Of a DNA stretch of 64,000 bases, positions 26,733 to 35,585 are shown one piece after another. The stretch is taken from contig NZ_JBNAFR010000015.1 in NCBI RefSeq assembly GCF_049800775.1, positions 1 through 64,000 of the forward strand, given 5' to 3'. The DNA comes from Dinoroseobacter sp049800775. GTDB lineage: Bacteria; Pseudomonadota; Alphaproteobacteria; Rhodobacterales; Rhodobacteraceae. The notes below the pieces were generated by a model. The model was not told where the DNA came from. It did not search any database and saw only the letters and a program-made list of their open reading frames with translations. Both the position numbers and the translations under genes were made by a program. The number at the start of each line of letters is the position of its first letter. Within the stretch, counting starts at the first letter, position 1.

Positions 26733-27484
26733 CAGGAGGCCCGCTTGTGCTGGGCAAGGCCCTGATCGGGCTGCCACGCGCCGGGGGGGATCCGTCCCGG
26801 CTCCACATAGGCTGCACTCAGCGCATCGAGCTGGGCCCACAGGACGTCGGTCTTGAAGATCAGGGCATTCGCCGCCGCGTCCTGCTTTTCCTGCGTGTCC
26901 GCGTGATCGAGCACCCAGGACAGGCCAAACGCCACATCCTTGGGGGCCTCTTTCAGGCGGTTGCGGAAATAGCTGAGCGAGCTGTCATCGGCGAAGGCGT
27001 AGTTCTTCAGCAGGCCCTGAATGCGGTTGGCATGGATCTTGGGGGCGAAGAGCTCGGTCAGGGAGGCGGCCACGGCCTCCAGCAGGGTCTTTTCCCGCAC
27101 GAAGCGCACATAGGCGTCCACGGCAAACTTCGTGGCCGGCAGCACACCCTCGCGGGAGGCGACATAGTCGGGGTCCAGCCCCACCGCCTCGGCCAGACGC
27201 AGCCAGCGGCGGATGCCCCCCTCATTCTCGGCGGTGCCGTCATGGTCCTCGATCCGCGAGCGCCAGGCCCGGCGCAAATCCGGGGTCTCGACCCGGGACA
27301 TGAAGGCGGCGTCCTTCATGGGGATCGAATGCTGATAGTAATAGCGGTTGATCACCCAGGCGCGCACCTGATCAGGCGTGCAGGACCCGCCATGGAGCCG
27401 GTCGTGGAACGGGTGCAGGTCGTGGTAGCGCTCGGCACCGATCTGGCGCAGGCGGGCTTCGAATTGCTCACGGGTTTGGGCCAT
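26732..27484 (-). CDS. pqqC: PqqC, pyrroloquinoline quinone synthase
   Basis: 250 residues, the family length. Conserved features: F-H-D-R-L-H-G-G near residue 26 and the run W-V-I-N-R-Y-Y-Y-Q. It carries out the last ring closure and eight-electron oxidation to PQQ without a cofactor. It overlaps pqqB by one base and pqqD by one base. Confidence 0.96.
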   Translation of the reverse strand: MAQTREQFEARLRQIGAERYHDLHPFHDRLHGGSCTPDQVRAWVINRYYYQHSIPMKDAAFMSRVETPDLRRAWRSRIEDHDGTAENEGGIRRWLRLAEAVGLDPDYVASREGVLPATKFAVDAYVRFVREKTLLEAVAASLTELFAPKIHANRIQGLLKNYAFADDSSLSYFRNRLKEAPKDVAFGLSWVLDHADTQEKQDAAANALIFKTDVLWAQLDALSAAYVEPGRIPPGAWQPDQGLAQHKRAS

Positions 27485-28377
27485 CAGGACACCTCCATAC
27501 CGTCTTGGCCGATGATCCAGCCTGCGGCCTCGGCTTGCGCCTTTTCGACCGAACTGGGGCGGAGCACCGGGTTCGTGTTGTTCATGTGGACAAAGATCTT
27601 CTGGCGGATCGACAGGCCTGCGAAGGCTGCGAGAGAGCCGTCAGGGCCGCTCATGGACATATGCCCCATGCGCTTGCCTGTCTTGTGGCTGAGCCCGGCC
27701 TGGACCATCTCGTCATCGGCCCAGAGCGTGCCGTCGAAAAACAGAGTATCGGCCCCTTCGAGCCGGTCCCGCAGGTCGTCATTCAAGAGCGCGCAGCCGG
27801 GGATGTAGAACGCCGTCTTTTCCGCCGTTTCGAGGCGGACGCCCACGGTCTGGTCGCCGATCAGCTCGGTCTCGACCGTTTCGCCTTCGAGATAGAGGGG
27901 TACCTTGCCGGGGACGGGGAAGAGGGTCGCCGTCAGGCCCGGCGTCAGCTCGAAGGGCGTGTCCAGCGCGATGGTCTCGCGCGGCACCACATCGGCATTC
28001 ACCGCGTTGAAGATCGGGTTTTCGGCCAGCACTTCGTGGATGCCCGCCGTTGCAAAGAGCCGAAAGGGCTGCATTTCGCGCAAGGTCAGCAGGCCGGCCA
28101 CATGGTCGATATCGCCATTGGTGACCAGCACGCTGTGCAGAGGCAGTTCGCGCAGGTCGGTCGGGTGCAGGGCAGGGGTATCGGCGAGCTGGCCGCGAAT
28201 GTCCGGCGATGCGTTGAGCACGGCCCAAGACACGCCGTCGGCGGTCACAGCGAGCGAAGACTGGGTTTGCGGGGGGATGGTGCCAGATCGGGCGAGATTG
28301 CAGTTGTCACAACCACAATTCCATTGAGGGAGCCCACCTCCGGCAGCGGCCCCTAAAATCTGCGCGCGGAATGCCAT
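27484..28377 (-). CDS. pqqB: PqqB, metallo-beta-lactamase-fold oxygenase of PQQ synthesis
   Basis: 297 residues. The N-terminal C-G-C-D-N-C motif (P-Q-W-N-C-G-C-D-N-C-N) binds a structural metal, and G-D-I-D-H-V-A-G holds the active-site metal residues. It hydroxylates the tyrosine of the cross-linked PqqE product. It begins 26 bases after pqqA, same strand, and overlaps pqqC by one base. Confidence 0.96.
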   Translation of the reverse strand: MAFRAQILGAAAGGGLPQWNCGCDNCNLARSGTIPPQTQSSLAVTADGVSWAVLNASPDIRGQLADTPALHPTDLRELPLHSVLVTNGDIDHVAGLLTLREMQPFRLFATAGIHEVLAENPIFNAVNADVVPRETIALDTPFELTPGLTATLFPVPGKVPLYLEGETVETELIGDQTVGVRLETAEKTAFYIPGCALLNDDLRDRLEGADTLFFDGTLWADDEMVQAGLSHKTGKRMGHMSMSGPDGSLAAFAGLSIRQKIFVHMNNTNPVLRPSSVEKAQAEAAGWIIGQDGMEVS

Positions 28378-28403
28378 TCACGCCATCCCGCGCTGCAAGT
28401 GTC

Positions 28404-28502
28404 TTAGAACAGAACTTCGCGCTCTTCGTCGAAGTCCGGGCCGTACATGTTGATTTCCATACCGCACTCGATTTCGCGGATGATGGGCTTGGTCCATGCC
28501 AT
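28404..28502 (-). CDS. pqqA: PqqA, precursor peptide of PQQ
   Basis: A 32-residue peptide starting M-A-W-T-K-P and ending E-V-L-F. The PQQ-forming pair is visible as E-I-N-M-Y: Glu16 and Tyr20, spaced E-x3-Y as in all PqqA. ATG 28502 has GGGAGGAAC upstream, a strong site suited to a highly made peptide. It opens the pqqABCDE run. It is easy to miss because of its size. Confidence 0.96.
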   Translation of the reverse strand: MAWTKPIIREIECGMEINMYGPDFDEEREVLF

Positions 28503-28570
28503 GAGTAGTTCCTCCCTCGGGGATCATTGCGTGTCCTTCCACGGTGGCAGAGTGACGCGGCGCAAGCGAC

Positions 28571-28585
28571 TCTTATATTCTAAGA
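28571..28585. promoter_or_regulatory. Inverted repeat TCTTA-TATTC-TAAGA upstream of pqqA
   Basis: An AT-rich inverted repeat 70 bases upstream of the pqqA start, in the 104-base gap after the OmpR-type regulator gene. On the minus strand it contains TATAAG, close to a -10 box. It may be the pqqA promoter with an operator. Evidence is sequence shape and position only. Confidence 0.35.
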
Positions 28586-28606
28586 ACTTCATCGCGTATG
28601 CCTCTC

Positions 28607-29290
28607 TCAGCTGTCGGACATGTCCGGCATATGCCCGGACAGGCAGAAGCCGCGATTGCGCACTGTCTTGATTTCAAACCCGAAATCCGCGGTTTCAAGC
28701 TTGCGGCGCAAATAGCCCACATAGACATCCACCACGTTCTCGTTATTGGCGCCTTCGGCGGCCCAGAGGGTGTCATAGAGCTTGCTGCGGGGCTGCGGGT
28801 CCTCGCCTGAAAGGGTCAGCAGGGCCAAAAGGTCGAACTCCCGCTCGGTCAGGGTCACGCTGTCCGAGCCGCTTGTGAGGCTGCGGGTCGCCGCGATCAG
28901 CCGCGCCGGGGCCGGGCGTTGCGCGGCGGCACGGCGCTCTTGCACGCGGAGGCGGGCGACAAGCTCATCGAAGTGAAAGGGCTTGATGACATAGTCATCG
29001 GCGCCAGCCTCGAGCCCGGTGGCCCGGTCTTCCACATCCGAAAGCGCCGAGAGCATCAGGATCGGCAGGGTCACGCCCTGGGCCCTGGCGGATCGGACAA
29101 GCTCGACCCCGGAATCCGACCCCAGCATCACGTCCACGATGGCGCCGGCATAGCTGCCCTGTTCAAGGCGGCGCAGGGCGCGGTCCGCCCGGTTCTCGGC
29201 CTCGGTCTCATAATCATAGAGGGCCAGCCCCCGGATGAGGGCCGAGGTGATCTCGGGGTCATCTTCGACAATAAGGAGTCGTGGCTTCAT
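28607..29290 (-). CDS. OmpR-type response regulator linked to pqq
   Basis: 227 residues: receiver domain with acidic pair at 10-11, phosphoacceptor Asp53 in I-V-D-V-M-L-G, conserved Lys in V-I-K-P-F, and a C-terminal winged helix (T-E-R-E-F-D-L-L-A-L-L to V-G-Y-L-R-R-K-L). ATG 29290. It lies between its kinase gene (53 bases upstream) and pqqA (104 bases downstream), all on one strand, so control of PQQ synthesis is a reasonable but untested idea. Confidence 0.85.
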   Translation of the reverse strand: MKPRLLIVEDDPEITSALIRGLALYDYETEAENRADRALRRLEQGSYAGAIVDVMLGSDSGVELVRSARAQGVTLPILMLSALSDVEDRATGLEAGADDYVIKPFHFDELVARLRVQERRAAAQRPAPARLIAATRSLTSGSDSVTLTEREFDLLALLTLSGEDPQPRSKLYDTLWAAEGANNENVVDVYVGYLRRKLETADFGFEIKTVRNRGFCLSGHMPDMSDS

Positions 29291-29343
29291 GGGCTCACTG
29301 TGAAAGTTGCTATCGCAGGTGACAACCGCGACCTTCTGACGTG

Positions 29344-30945
29344 CTAGGCGGCCTGCGCGGGCGGCAGCAGAACGGTGACCCTGAGACCCGGGTTGGACCC
29401 GAGCGCCTCGGCGCGGGGCAGGGGGCTTTGCAGCCGGATCTCGCCACCTTGGGCTTCGATCACCCAGCGGCTGAGCGCGAGCCCCACGCCAAAACCCTGA
29501 GCGCTGGAGGCACCGGGCCCCTGGGAAAACCGTTCGAACACATGCTCCTGCAGGGGCTCGGGAATGCCGGGGCCGTTATCGGTCAAAGCGATGCCGGTTC
29601 TTCCCTCCGCCGTCACGGGGCCGAGATGCAGTTGCGCGCCGCTCCGGGCGTGGCGGATCGCGTTGCGCACCAGCCCCACCAGCACCTGACGCAGCCAGTT
29701 GGGATCCGCGCTCACCAACGTGTCGGGACAGGGCGCGAGATCGAGCGTCATGCCCGCATTGTCCAGTTCGGCCCGAACCTCGCGGGTGACCGCGTCCACC
29801 AGCGTATCGAGCGCCACTGGGGTGCATTCGATCGCCAGCTGACCGGTTTCTGAACGTGCGAGGCGGAGCAGGTCGTCGATCTTGCGGTTCAGCCGCTCGG
29901 CCCGGGTCTCGATGGTGGCAAAGGCCTCGGCCGCTTCGGGCAACGCCTGCTTGCCGATCTGGGCCTCCATCAGGATGACCGTCAGGGGCGTCCGCAGCTC
30001 GTGGCTGACATCTGCGAAAAAATGGCGGCGGTTCTCGTCCGTCTTCTCAAGCCGGGCATTGGCTTCTTCGAGTTCCCGGGTGCGGGTGGCGATGGTCTCG
30101 TTGAGTTGGGCCCATTCCGCCTCGACCTCGGCCTGACGCGCAGAGAGGGCGGCTGCCATGCGGTTGGTTTGCTGGGAAAGCTGACCGATCTCATCCAGTC
30201 GGCTCACAGGCAGCACGCCGGAAAAATCGCCCCGGCCGATCTGGTCCGCCGCGCTGCGCACCGCGTCGAGCCGGTAGAATTGCGGGCGGATCAGGCCGAA
30301 ATAGAAGGCCGCGACGCTCAGCCCCGCGGCAAGCGCAATGGCGAGGGCCATCCAGGCCAGTTGGGCGCGCAGGGCGTCGATGCCGGACAAGATTTCGCTG
30401 CGAAAGAGCCGCTCCGTATTGATCGCCTGCCCCAGCAATGGGTCGAAACTGGCCGCGAAACTGTCGATATAGCCGCGCAACCGCGCGGTATCCTGCGTGT
30501 CTGCCGACAGACCCCGGACGGTCTGATTCAGCGTCGCTTCCATGCGGGCCACGCCGAGCGACTGCGTGCCGTAGCGGGACTGCTCGTCGATGCCGAGGGC
30601 GCGGGCGGCAAGCACGGCGTCCTCCACATCTGTGTGGAGCAGGGCAAACGTGTCCTGTAACTGCCCAACCACTGGTGAGATCCGGTCGGCCCGGATGTCC
30701 GAGGGCAGACCGGCCTGAACGGCTTCGCTCGCCACAACGAGGAAGGTCGCCGCCTGGGTAGAGGCCGTCGCATAACGCGCCATGCGCTTTTCCGAGGCGA
30801 GCGCCGTGTCCAGCCGTTCGGCAACTTCGGTCAGACCGAGATAGAGGATCCCCGCGGTCAGGATCGTCGCCGCCCCGAGAAGAGCCGCCCCCAGCGAAAG
30901 GCGCAGCTTCAACGAGATTGCGGGGCGGGCGGGACCGGCTGTCAT
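29344..30945 (-). CDS. Membrane sensor histidine kinase linked to pqq
   Basis: 533 residues from ATG 30945 (a TTG at 30981 would add 12 residues). First membrane helix about 13-35, a periplasmic domain of about 190 residues, second helix near 228-248, HAMP region, coiled coil, HisKA with H in F-A-D-V-S-H-E-L-R-T-P-L-T, and HATPase with D-N-G-P-G-I-P and G-F-G-V-G-L-A-L-S. The large periplasmic loop suggests an outside signal. Partner of the OmpR-type regulator downstream. It stands at the head of a run leading into pqqABCDE. Confidence 0.86.
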   Translation of the reverse strand: MTAGPARPAISLKLRLSLGAALLGAATILTAGILYLGLTEVAERLDTALASEKRMARYATASTQAATFLVVASEAVQAGLPSDIRADRISPVVGQLQDTFALLHTDVEDAVLAARALGIDEQSRYGTQSLGVARMEATLNQTVRGLSADTQDTARLRGYIDSFAASFDPLLGQAINTERLFRSEILSGIDALRAQLAWMALAIALAAGLSVAAFYFGLIRPQFYRLDAVRSAADQIGRGDFSGVLPVSRLDEIGQLSQQTNRMAAALSARQAEVEAEWAQLNETIATRTRELEEANARLEKTDENRRHFFADVSHELRTPLTVILMEAQIGKQALPEAAEAFATIETRAERLNRKIDDLLRLARSETGQLAIECTPVALDTLVDAVTREVRAELDNAGMTLDLAPCPDTLVSADPNWLRQVLVGLVRNAIRHARSGAQLHLGPVTAEGRTGIALTDNGPGIPEPLQEHVFERFSQGPGASSAQGFGVGLALSRWVIEAQGGEIRLQSPLPRAEALGSNPGLRVTVLLPPAQAA

Positions 30946-30999
30946 CCCGGTAGTGTTCGGGAAATTCTCTGGCGAGTGCAAGCGTCGCGGGGTCGTGGT

Positions 31000-31260
31000 C
31001 TAGCGCGCGAGGCTCTCCAACGGGTTGTCCCTGGCCAGTTTCGAGTGCTGCATCCGGTCCAGTTCTGCCAGCGCCCTGTCGGGATCCCCGGTCCGCGCAA
31101 GCGCGCGGTCATAGGCCCGCTGTACCGAGCGCGGGCGCCAGGGCAGGGCGGCATTGGCCAGCCATGTCCGCAGGTCCGGGGGCAGCCTGTCAAAGGCGCG
31201 CATCGGGTCTTCGGTGCGTTTGCGGGTGCGCAGGCGGGTTTCTCCGAGATTGCGGCGCAT
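31000..31260 (-). CDS. DUF6525-like small protein
   Basis: 86 residues, basic, cytosolic. M-R-R-N-L-G-E-T-R-L-R at the start and L-P-P-D-L-R-T-W-L-A-N-A-A-L-P-W in the middle match a small Rhodobacterales family (DUF6525). Two bases follow the DUF1826 stop, so it belongs to the zinc operon that starts at 34195. Function unknown. Confidence 0.72.
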   Translation of the reverse strand: MRRNLGETRLRTRKRTEDPMRAFDRLPPDLRTWLANAALPWRPRSVQRAYDRALARTGDPDRALAELDRMQHSKLARDNPLESLAR

Positions 31261-31262
31261 GA

Positions 31263-31898
31263 TCAGGCATCCTCGACATCGAAGATCGGGTCCAGCACCA
31301 GCACGAGGCGCGTCTCGCCCGTGCCCGCGATAGGCGGCGAGCGGTGCAGAAAGGTCGTGCTGGTCTTGGCTGGCCAGAGAGAGCCGCGCATCACGATCGG
31401 GGCGCAGGCGGGCAGGGTTTCGACCGGGTCCGGATCACCCCCGTCCTGGGAGAGCCCATATTGGGTGCCGGTACCGCGATAGCTACAGACCAGCCGGGCA
31501 AAGATCGCATCCATATGAAACTTCGCGCAGGCATTTGTGGTCACCACATCGAGCCGCAGGCGCAGATAGGGCGCGCGCATCACCGTCGCGAACCGGTTCG
31601 CGAGCTCGGCGATATCCGCCTCGAGCCAGTCGCGTTCGGGACCCGTGGGCAGGCCATGGGTGTCGCCCAGCCGGGTCAGCGCGTCGGGCACGGCCTCGGG
31701 GCGCAGAACAAGCCGGGCCGAGGGCAAGGCATCGGGGTCGAGCCCGTCGATCCAGTCCTGAAAACCGGGTGCCGGCGCGCGCTGCCAGATCGCGGCGGCG
31801 CAGCCCGGGTCGCGGATCGCGTAGAGCCCGTTCATGGTGTCGGTTGTGACGACCGCGGCTCCGGCATCGTGGCGCGGGTGTGTGTGGGCGATGTTCAT
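31263..31898 (-). CDS. DUF1826 protein of the zinc-limitation operon
   Basis: 211 residues. The DUF1826 core is visible: F-H-M-D near residue 130, R-L-V-C-S-Y-R-G-T-G-T-Q-Y, and a C-terminal L-H-R-S-P-P-I region. This resembles the layout of a small iron/2-oxoglutarate-type or cupin-like enzyme, but no activity is established. Members are regularly found in Zur regulons with COG0523 GTPases, as here (four-base overlap with the upstream GTPase gene). A zinc-sparing role is inferred. Confidence 0.8.
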   Translation of the reverse strand: MNIAHTHPRHDAGAAVVTTDTMNGLYAIRDPGCAAAIWQRAPAPGFQDWIDGLDPDALPSARLVLRPEAVPDALTRLGDTHGLPTGPERDWLEADIAELANRFATVMRAPYLRLRLDVVTTNACAKFHMDAIFARLVCSYRGTGTQYGLSQDGGDPDPVETLPACAPIVMRGSLWPAKTSTTFLHRSPPIAGTGETRLVLVLDPIFDVEDA

Positions 31899-33109
31899 GC
31901 CGCATCCTCCACGCGCCGCCAGCCGGGGAAGGGATCCGACAGGTCCAGCGGCAGCTGGGCAGGGCCAGCGGCCAGGGTTTCCGGCACAAGGCAGGTGTCC
32001 AGCCGCGCCTTCAGGCTCGGCCAGTCGATCCCGGTACCAATGAAGACCAGCTCCTGACGACGGTCCCCCCAGGGCTCGTCCCAGTTATGCTCGATATAGG
32101 CCCGCACCGCGTCATTGTCGGGCCAGCGTTCCCGCGGTGCCGAGGCCCACCATGTCCCGATCGGGGCCACGGAGGAAAGCGCCCCGGCCAGCGAAAACTC
32201 CGCCACCCAGTTCGGGCGGGTCGCGATCCAGAAATGTCCCTTGGCGCGGATCACCCCAGGCAGGTCCCCGTTCAGAAAATCGTGGATACGCTGAGGGTCA
32301 AAGGGCCGACGGGCGCGATAGACATAGCTCGCCACCCCGTATTCCTCGGTCTCCGGTACGTGATCGGCAAAGCCATAGAGCTCCTTCGCCCACATCGGAT
32401 GGGCATGGGCCTTGTCGAAGTCAAACTTGCCGGTGTTCAGGATCTTGTGGGCGGGGACCACGGAATGGTCCGTCTCGAGGATCTCGGCATCGGCGTTCAG
32501 GCTGCGAATGATCTTGCGCGCGGCATCCGTGCGTTCGGGGCCCGCATCCTCGACCTTGTTCAGGACTATCACATCCGCAAACTCGATCTGATCGGTCAGC
32601 AGATGCACGAGAGTTCGTTCATCTTCTGCGCCCGTGACTTCGCCCCGATCATGGAGGAAATCATGGCTCGAGAAATCCTGCAGCAGGTTCACCGCATCCA
32701 CCACGGTGACCATCGTGTCGACCCGGGACACATCCGACAGGCTCGCCCCGGCCTCATCCCGGAAGTCGAAAGTCGCGGCCACGGGCAGGGGTTCCGATAT
32801 CCCGGTGGATTCGATCAGCAGGTAATCAAACCGCGCTTCCCCGGCAAGGCGGCGCACTTCCGCCAGCAGGTCGTCCCGCAGGGTGCAGCAGATGCAGCCA
32901 TTGGACATCTCGACCAGCGTCTCATCCGTGCGGCTGAGCTCGGTCTCGGCGCGCACCAGATCCGCGTCGATATTCACCTCGGACATGTCATTGACGATCA
33001 CCGCCACCCGGAGCCCGTCGCGATTGTTGAGCACCCGGTTGAGCAGCGTGGTTTTGCCGGCACCGAGAAATCCTGAGAGGACGGTGACAGGCAGGCGTGG
33101 GTCGGTCAT
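31895..33109 (-). CDS. COG0523 GTPase, zinc metallochaperone type (ZigA-like)
   Basis: 404 residues. Walker A G-F-L-G-A-G-K-T-T at 14-22, metal motif G-C-I-C-C near 72-76, Walker B E-S-T-G-I and N-K-V-E as guanine motif, then the C-terminal CobW_C domain with W-I-A-T-R-P. The length, longer than classical CobW, matches the ZigA/YeiR-like group that delivers zinc to enzymes when zinc is short. It follows the second COG0523 gene after three bases and is under the same candidate Zur site (34211-34227). Confidence 0.87.
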   Translation of the reverse strand: MTDPRLPVTVLSGFLGAGKTTLLNRVLNNRDGLRVAVIVNDMSEVNIDADLVRAETELSRTDETLVEMSNGCICCTLRDDLLAEVRRLAGEARFDYLLIESTGISEPLPVAATFDFRDEAGASLSDVSRVDTMVTVVDAVNLLQDFSSHDFLHDRGEVTGAEDERTLVHLLTDQIEFADVIVLNKVEDAGPERTDAARKIIRSLNADAEILETDHSVVPAHKILNTGKFDFDKAHAHPMWAKELYGFADHVPETEEYGVASYVYRARRPFDPQRIHDFLNGDLPGVIRAKGHFWIATRPNWVAEFSLAGALSSVAPIGTWWASAPRERWPDNDAVRAYIEHNWDEPWGDRRQELVFIGTGIDWPSLKARLDTCLVPETLAAGPAQLPLDLSDPFPGWRRVEDAA

Positions 33110-33112
33110 GGC

Positions 33113-34195
33113 CTAGGTCTCCTGGGGTTGGGGCTGAGTGGCGCGGAGCATGTCGAGGCTGCGCATGAGTTCCGGGCGGGTCATGTCCCGCGCGATCACG
33201 ACGATGCGGGACCGTCGATCGCTGCCGCGCCAGGAGCGCAGGGGCACCGGGCGTTCGAAAACCTGTTGCACGCCGTGGAACACGAAGGGGATGTCGAGCC
33301 CTTCGAGGAAGACGATGCCCTTGACCCGCAACAGATCATTGCCGCGCAGGGCGGTCAGGGTGTTGAGCCACAGATCGAAGGCCGCATCGGTCAGCGGGTG
33401 CTCCAGCACCACGGAAACACTGCCGATCCGCTGATCATGGAGCGGTGCGGGCTCGGCCATGGGCGTGCTTGACGACAGGCCCGAGAGGTTGGCGAAAGGG
33501 TCCGCCTGTTGCGGAGTGGTCCAGGCCAGCGCGTGATCGACCGCGATATCCTCGCGGACGCTGGTCAGGTTCCAGAGCGTGTTTGGCGGCAGCTCCCCGA
33601 GGACCGGGTGCAGGATGGGGGCGGTCTCGTTCAGCGCGCGCAGACGCTCGGTCAGCGCCTTGGTCTTCGGCTCGGATGCGAGGTCCGTCTTGCTGATCAG
33701 GATCAGATCGGCCAGAGCGACCTGCGAGACGGCTTCGAATTGCGCATCGAGTGTGGTTGCGCCATTGACCGCATCCACCAGCGTGACAACCCCGTCGACC
33801 CGGGTGTGCCGCGACAGGGTCGTGTCCATCATCATGATCTTCAGGATCGGCCCCGGATCGGCCATGCCGGTGGTTTCGATGACGATGCGCTCGAATTGCA
33901 GCGCGCCGGCCTCGCGCCGGTCCAGCAGGCGGGCAATGGTTTCCGGCAGCTCGCCGCGCACCGAGCAGCACAGACACCCAGATTGCATCAGGACAACCTC
34001 GTCCTCGACCGACTGTATCAGGTCATGGTCGAGCCCCGCCTCGCCAAACTCGTTGACGATCACTGCGACCTTGCCGTCCGAGGCGTCTTCGAGGACCCGG
34101 TTCAGCAGCGTCGTTTTCCCGGCGCCCAGAAACCCGGTGAGCAGGGTCACGGGAACGCGCAGGTCAGTTGGGGCGGGGGCAGGGGAGTCGGTCAT
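33113..34195 (-). CDS. COG0523 GTPase (CobW/P47K family)
   Basis: 360 residues. Walker A G-F-L-G-A-G-K-T-T at 17-25, metal motif G-C-L-C-C near 74-78, S-K-T-D guanine motif and a C-terminal CobW_C domain (residues about 255-350). It is the first gene of a four-gene minus-strand run with a candidate Zur operator 16 bases upstream of the ATG. No cobalamin genes are present, so zinc delivery is the better reading than a cobalt role. Confidence 0.86.
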   Translation of the reverse strand: MTDSPAPAPTDLRVPVTLLTGFLGAGKTTLLNRVLEDASDGKVAVIVNEFGEAGLDHDLIQSVEDEVVLMQSGCLCCSVRGELPETIARLLDRREAGALQFERIVIETTGMADPGPILKIMMMDTTLSRHTRVDGVVTLVDAVNGATTLDAQFEAVSQVALADLILISKTDLASEPKTKALTERLRALNETAPILHPVLGELPPNTLWNLTSVREDIAVDHALAWTTPQQADPFANLSGLSSSTPMAEPAPLHDQRIGSVSVVLEHPLTDAAFDLWLNTLTALRGNDLLRVKGIVFLEGLDIPFVFHGVQQVFERPVPLRSWRGSDRRSRIVVIARDMTRPELMRSLDMLRATQPQPQET

Positions 34196-34210
34196 CGGGG
34201 CGCTCGGAGC

Positions 34211-34227
34211 TGATGTAATAACATTTC
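34211..34227. promoter_or_regulatory. Candidate Zur box upstream of the COG0523 operon
   Basis: TGATGTAATAACATTTC. Read on the minus strand it begins GAAATGTTAT, the same ten bases as the site in front of znuA (35557-35573) and close to known alphaproteobacterial Zur boxes. It lies 16 bases before the start codon at 34195, where a bound repressor would block transcription. Confidence 0.65.
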
Positions 34228-34298
34228 AATTCATGGGCAGATAGTGGTTGTGAAACTCTGGATGTGCCCCGGCGGGCGTTTCGCCGGGGGCAATCATT

Positions 34299-34323
34299 GG
34301 CGGCCCTGCAAATGCGGGCCGCC
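34299..34323 (-). terminator. Hairpins just downstream of znuA
   Basis: GGCGGCCC (34299-34306) and GGGCCGCC (34316-34323) form a perfect 8-bp stem that starts nine bases after the znuA stop. A second GC-rich inverted repeat (TGCCCCGGCG with CGCCGGGGGCA, about 34264-34291) follows at once. No T run is present on the minus strand, so termination may be partial. Confidence 0.55.
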
Positions 34324-34331
34324 TCAAAGGG

Positions 34332-35543
34332 TCAGAAGCAACCGGCCAGCGCGGTGGCCATGTTGCGGATCATTTGCGGATAGAGATCGGCCCCGAGCTC
34401 CAGATCCGCGCCAAGCGGATCGATTACCGCGGTGTTGGCCGAGCTGCCGTCGAGCACGGTGGTCACAAGACCCGGGTTGAACTGAGGTTCGGCCAGCACG
34501 CATTGAATGCCTTCATTCTGCACACGGCCCTGTACCTCGGCGATGCGCGCCGGGCTCGGGTCCGCTGCATCCCCGAGCGAGATCGCCCCGGAGGCGGGGA
34601 AGTCGAAGTCCATTTCGAAATACTGATACGCATCGTGGAAGGAGATGAAACGACCGCCCTTCACGGGCTCCAGAATGGCGGTCACCTCGGTAATGAGCGC
34701 GTCCATTTCCGCACGGGCCTCGGCGGCATTGGCGAAATAGGTGCCTGCATTCTCGGGGTCGGCGGCCGAAAGCTTGGCTGCGATCACGTTCAGCCAGGTT
34801 GCTGCATTGGTCGGCGAGAGCCACGCATGGGGGTCATGGTCACCGTGGTCATGGCCTTCATGGCCATGTGCATCGTGGTCGTGGCCGGCATGCTCCTCAT
34901 GATCGTGTTTGTCGTGATCGTGCTCAGCATGGTCTTCGTGATCATGGGCATCATGATCATGCTCTGCGTGCTCTTCATGATCGTGTTCATCATGGTCATG
35001 CTCGGCATGGTCCTCGTTCGCATGCTTGTTATGATCGTGCTCATCATGGGCGTGCTCGTCGTGGTCGTGGTCGTGGTCGTGAGCCTCGGCCTTGGCTTCC
35101 ATGTGGCCGTGCTCGTGATCATGATCCTCGTGGTCCGCGTGTTCCTCATGCCCATGCTCTTCATCCCCGTGATCATGGGCTTCGAACAGGGCGCCCTCCC
35201 GGAAGTCATGGAGGATCGTGCCTTCGGCCTCGAGCAGGGCTGTCACCGAGGCAGTCGCGGCCAGCGTGTCCACGGCATCTTCGAGCCAGGGCGTCAGGTC
35301 CTCACCAAGCCAGAACACCAGATCTGCATCCTGAAGCGCCTTGGCCTCGGATGGGCGCAGGTTGTACTGGTGGGGCGAGGCCCCCGCCGGGATGACAAGG
35401 TCCGGAGACCCCACACCAGCCATGACCCGCGCAACGAGCGAGTGGACCGGCGCGATGTCCGCAGCCACACTGGGGGCGTCGGCCACTGCCGTGCCCCCCA
35501 GCAGGGCAGCCGACAGGGAGAGCGGGAGAAGCATTCTGGACAT
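34332..35543 (-). CDS. znuA: ZnuA, zinc-binding protein of the ZnuABC importer, with long His-rich loop
   Basis: 403 residues, well over the usual 300-330. Signal peptide 1-22. Probable zinc ligands are His58 (S-P-H-Q-Y), His239 (D-P-H-A-W), His303 (S-F-H-D-A-Y) and Asp375 (V-I-D-P-L-G). The extra length is a loop of about 118 residues (122-239) made almost wholly of His, Asp, Glu and Ala, which includes four tandem 13-residue repeats (179-230). Such loops collect zinc in the periplasm. Divergent from zur across a gap with two candidate Zur sites. C348 and C402 may form the disulfide seen in ZnuA. Confidence 0.93.
   Translation of the reverse strand: MSRMLLPLSLSAALLGGTAVADAPSVAADIAPVHSLVARVMAGVGSPDLVIPAGASPHQYNLRPSEAKALQDADLVFWLGEDLTPWLEDAVDTLAATASVTALLEAEGTILHDFREGALFEAHDHGDEEHGHEEHADHEDHDHEHGHMEAKAEAHDHDHDHDEHAHDEHDHNKHANEDHAEHDHDEHDHEEHAEHDHDAHDHEDHAEHDHDKHDHEEHAGHDHDAHGHEGHDHGDHDPHAWLSPTNAATWLNVIAAKLSAADPENAGTYFANAAEARAEMDALITEVTAILEPVKGGRFISFHDAYQYFEMDFDFPASGAISLGDAADPSPARIAEVQGRVQNEGIQCVLAEPQFNPGLVTTVLDGSSANTAVIDPLGADLELGADLYPQMIRNMATALAGCF
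34854..35009 (-). repeat. Four tandem 39-base repeats coding the ZnuA His loop
   Basis: Codons 179-230 of znuA are four 13-residue units of the form H-A-E-H-D-H-D-x-H-D-H-E-E, with x = E, A, K and A. The units differ by a few residues, so the array is not freshly duplicated. It is the kind of repeat that changes copy number between strains. Confidence 0.85.
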
Positions 35544-35556
35544 TGGAACCTCTGCG

Positions 35557-35573
35557 TGATCTTATAACATTTC
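35557..35573. promoter_or_regulatory. Candidate Zur box upstream of znuA
   Basis: TGATCTTATAACATTTC, 14 bases before the znuA start. The minus strand reads GAAATGTTATAAGATCA, which shares GAAATGTTAT and ATCA with the site at 34211-34227. Confidence 0.65.
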
Positions 35574-35585
35574 GATCTCGGTATA

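Noticed and set aside
34827..35180. Repeats that could be taken for a CRISPR or satellite array
   Set aside because: They are codons of the ZnuA His-rich loop, in frame, with no spacers.
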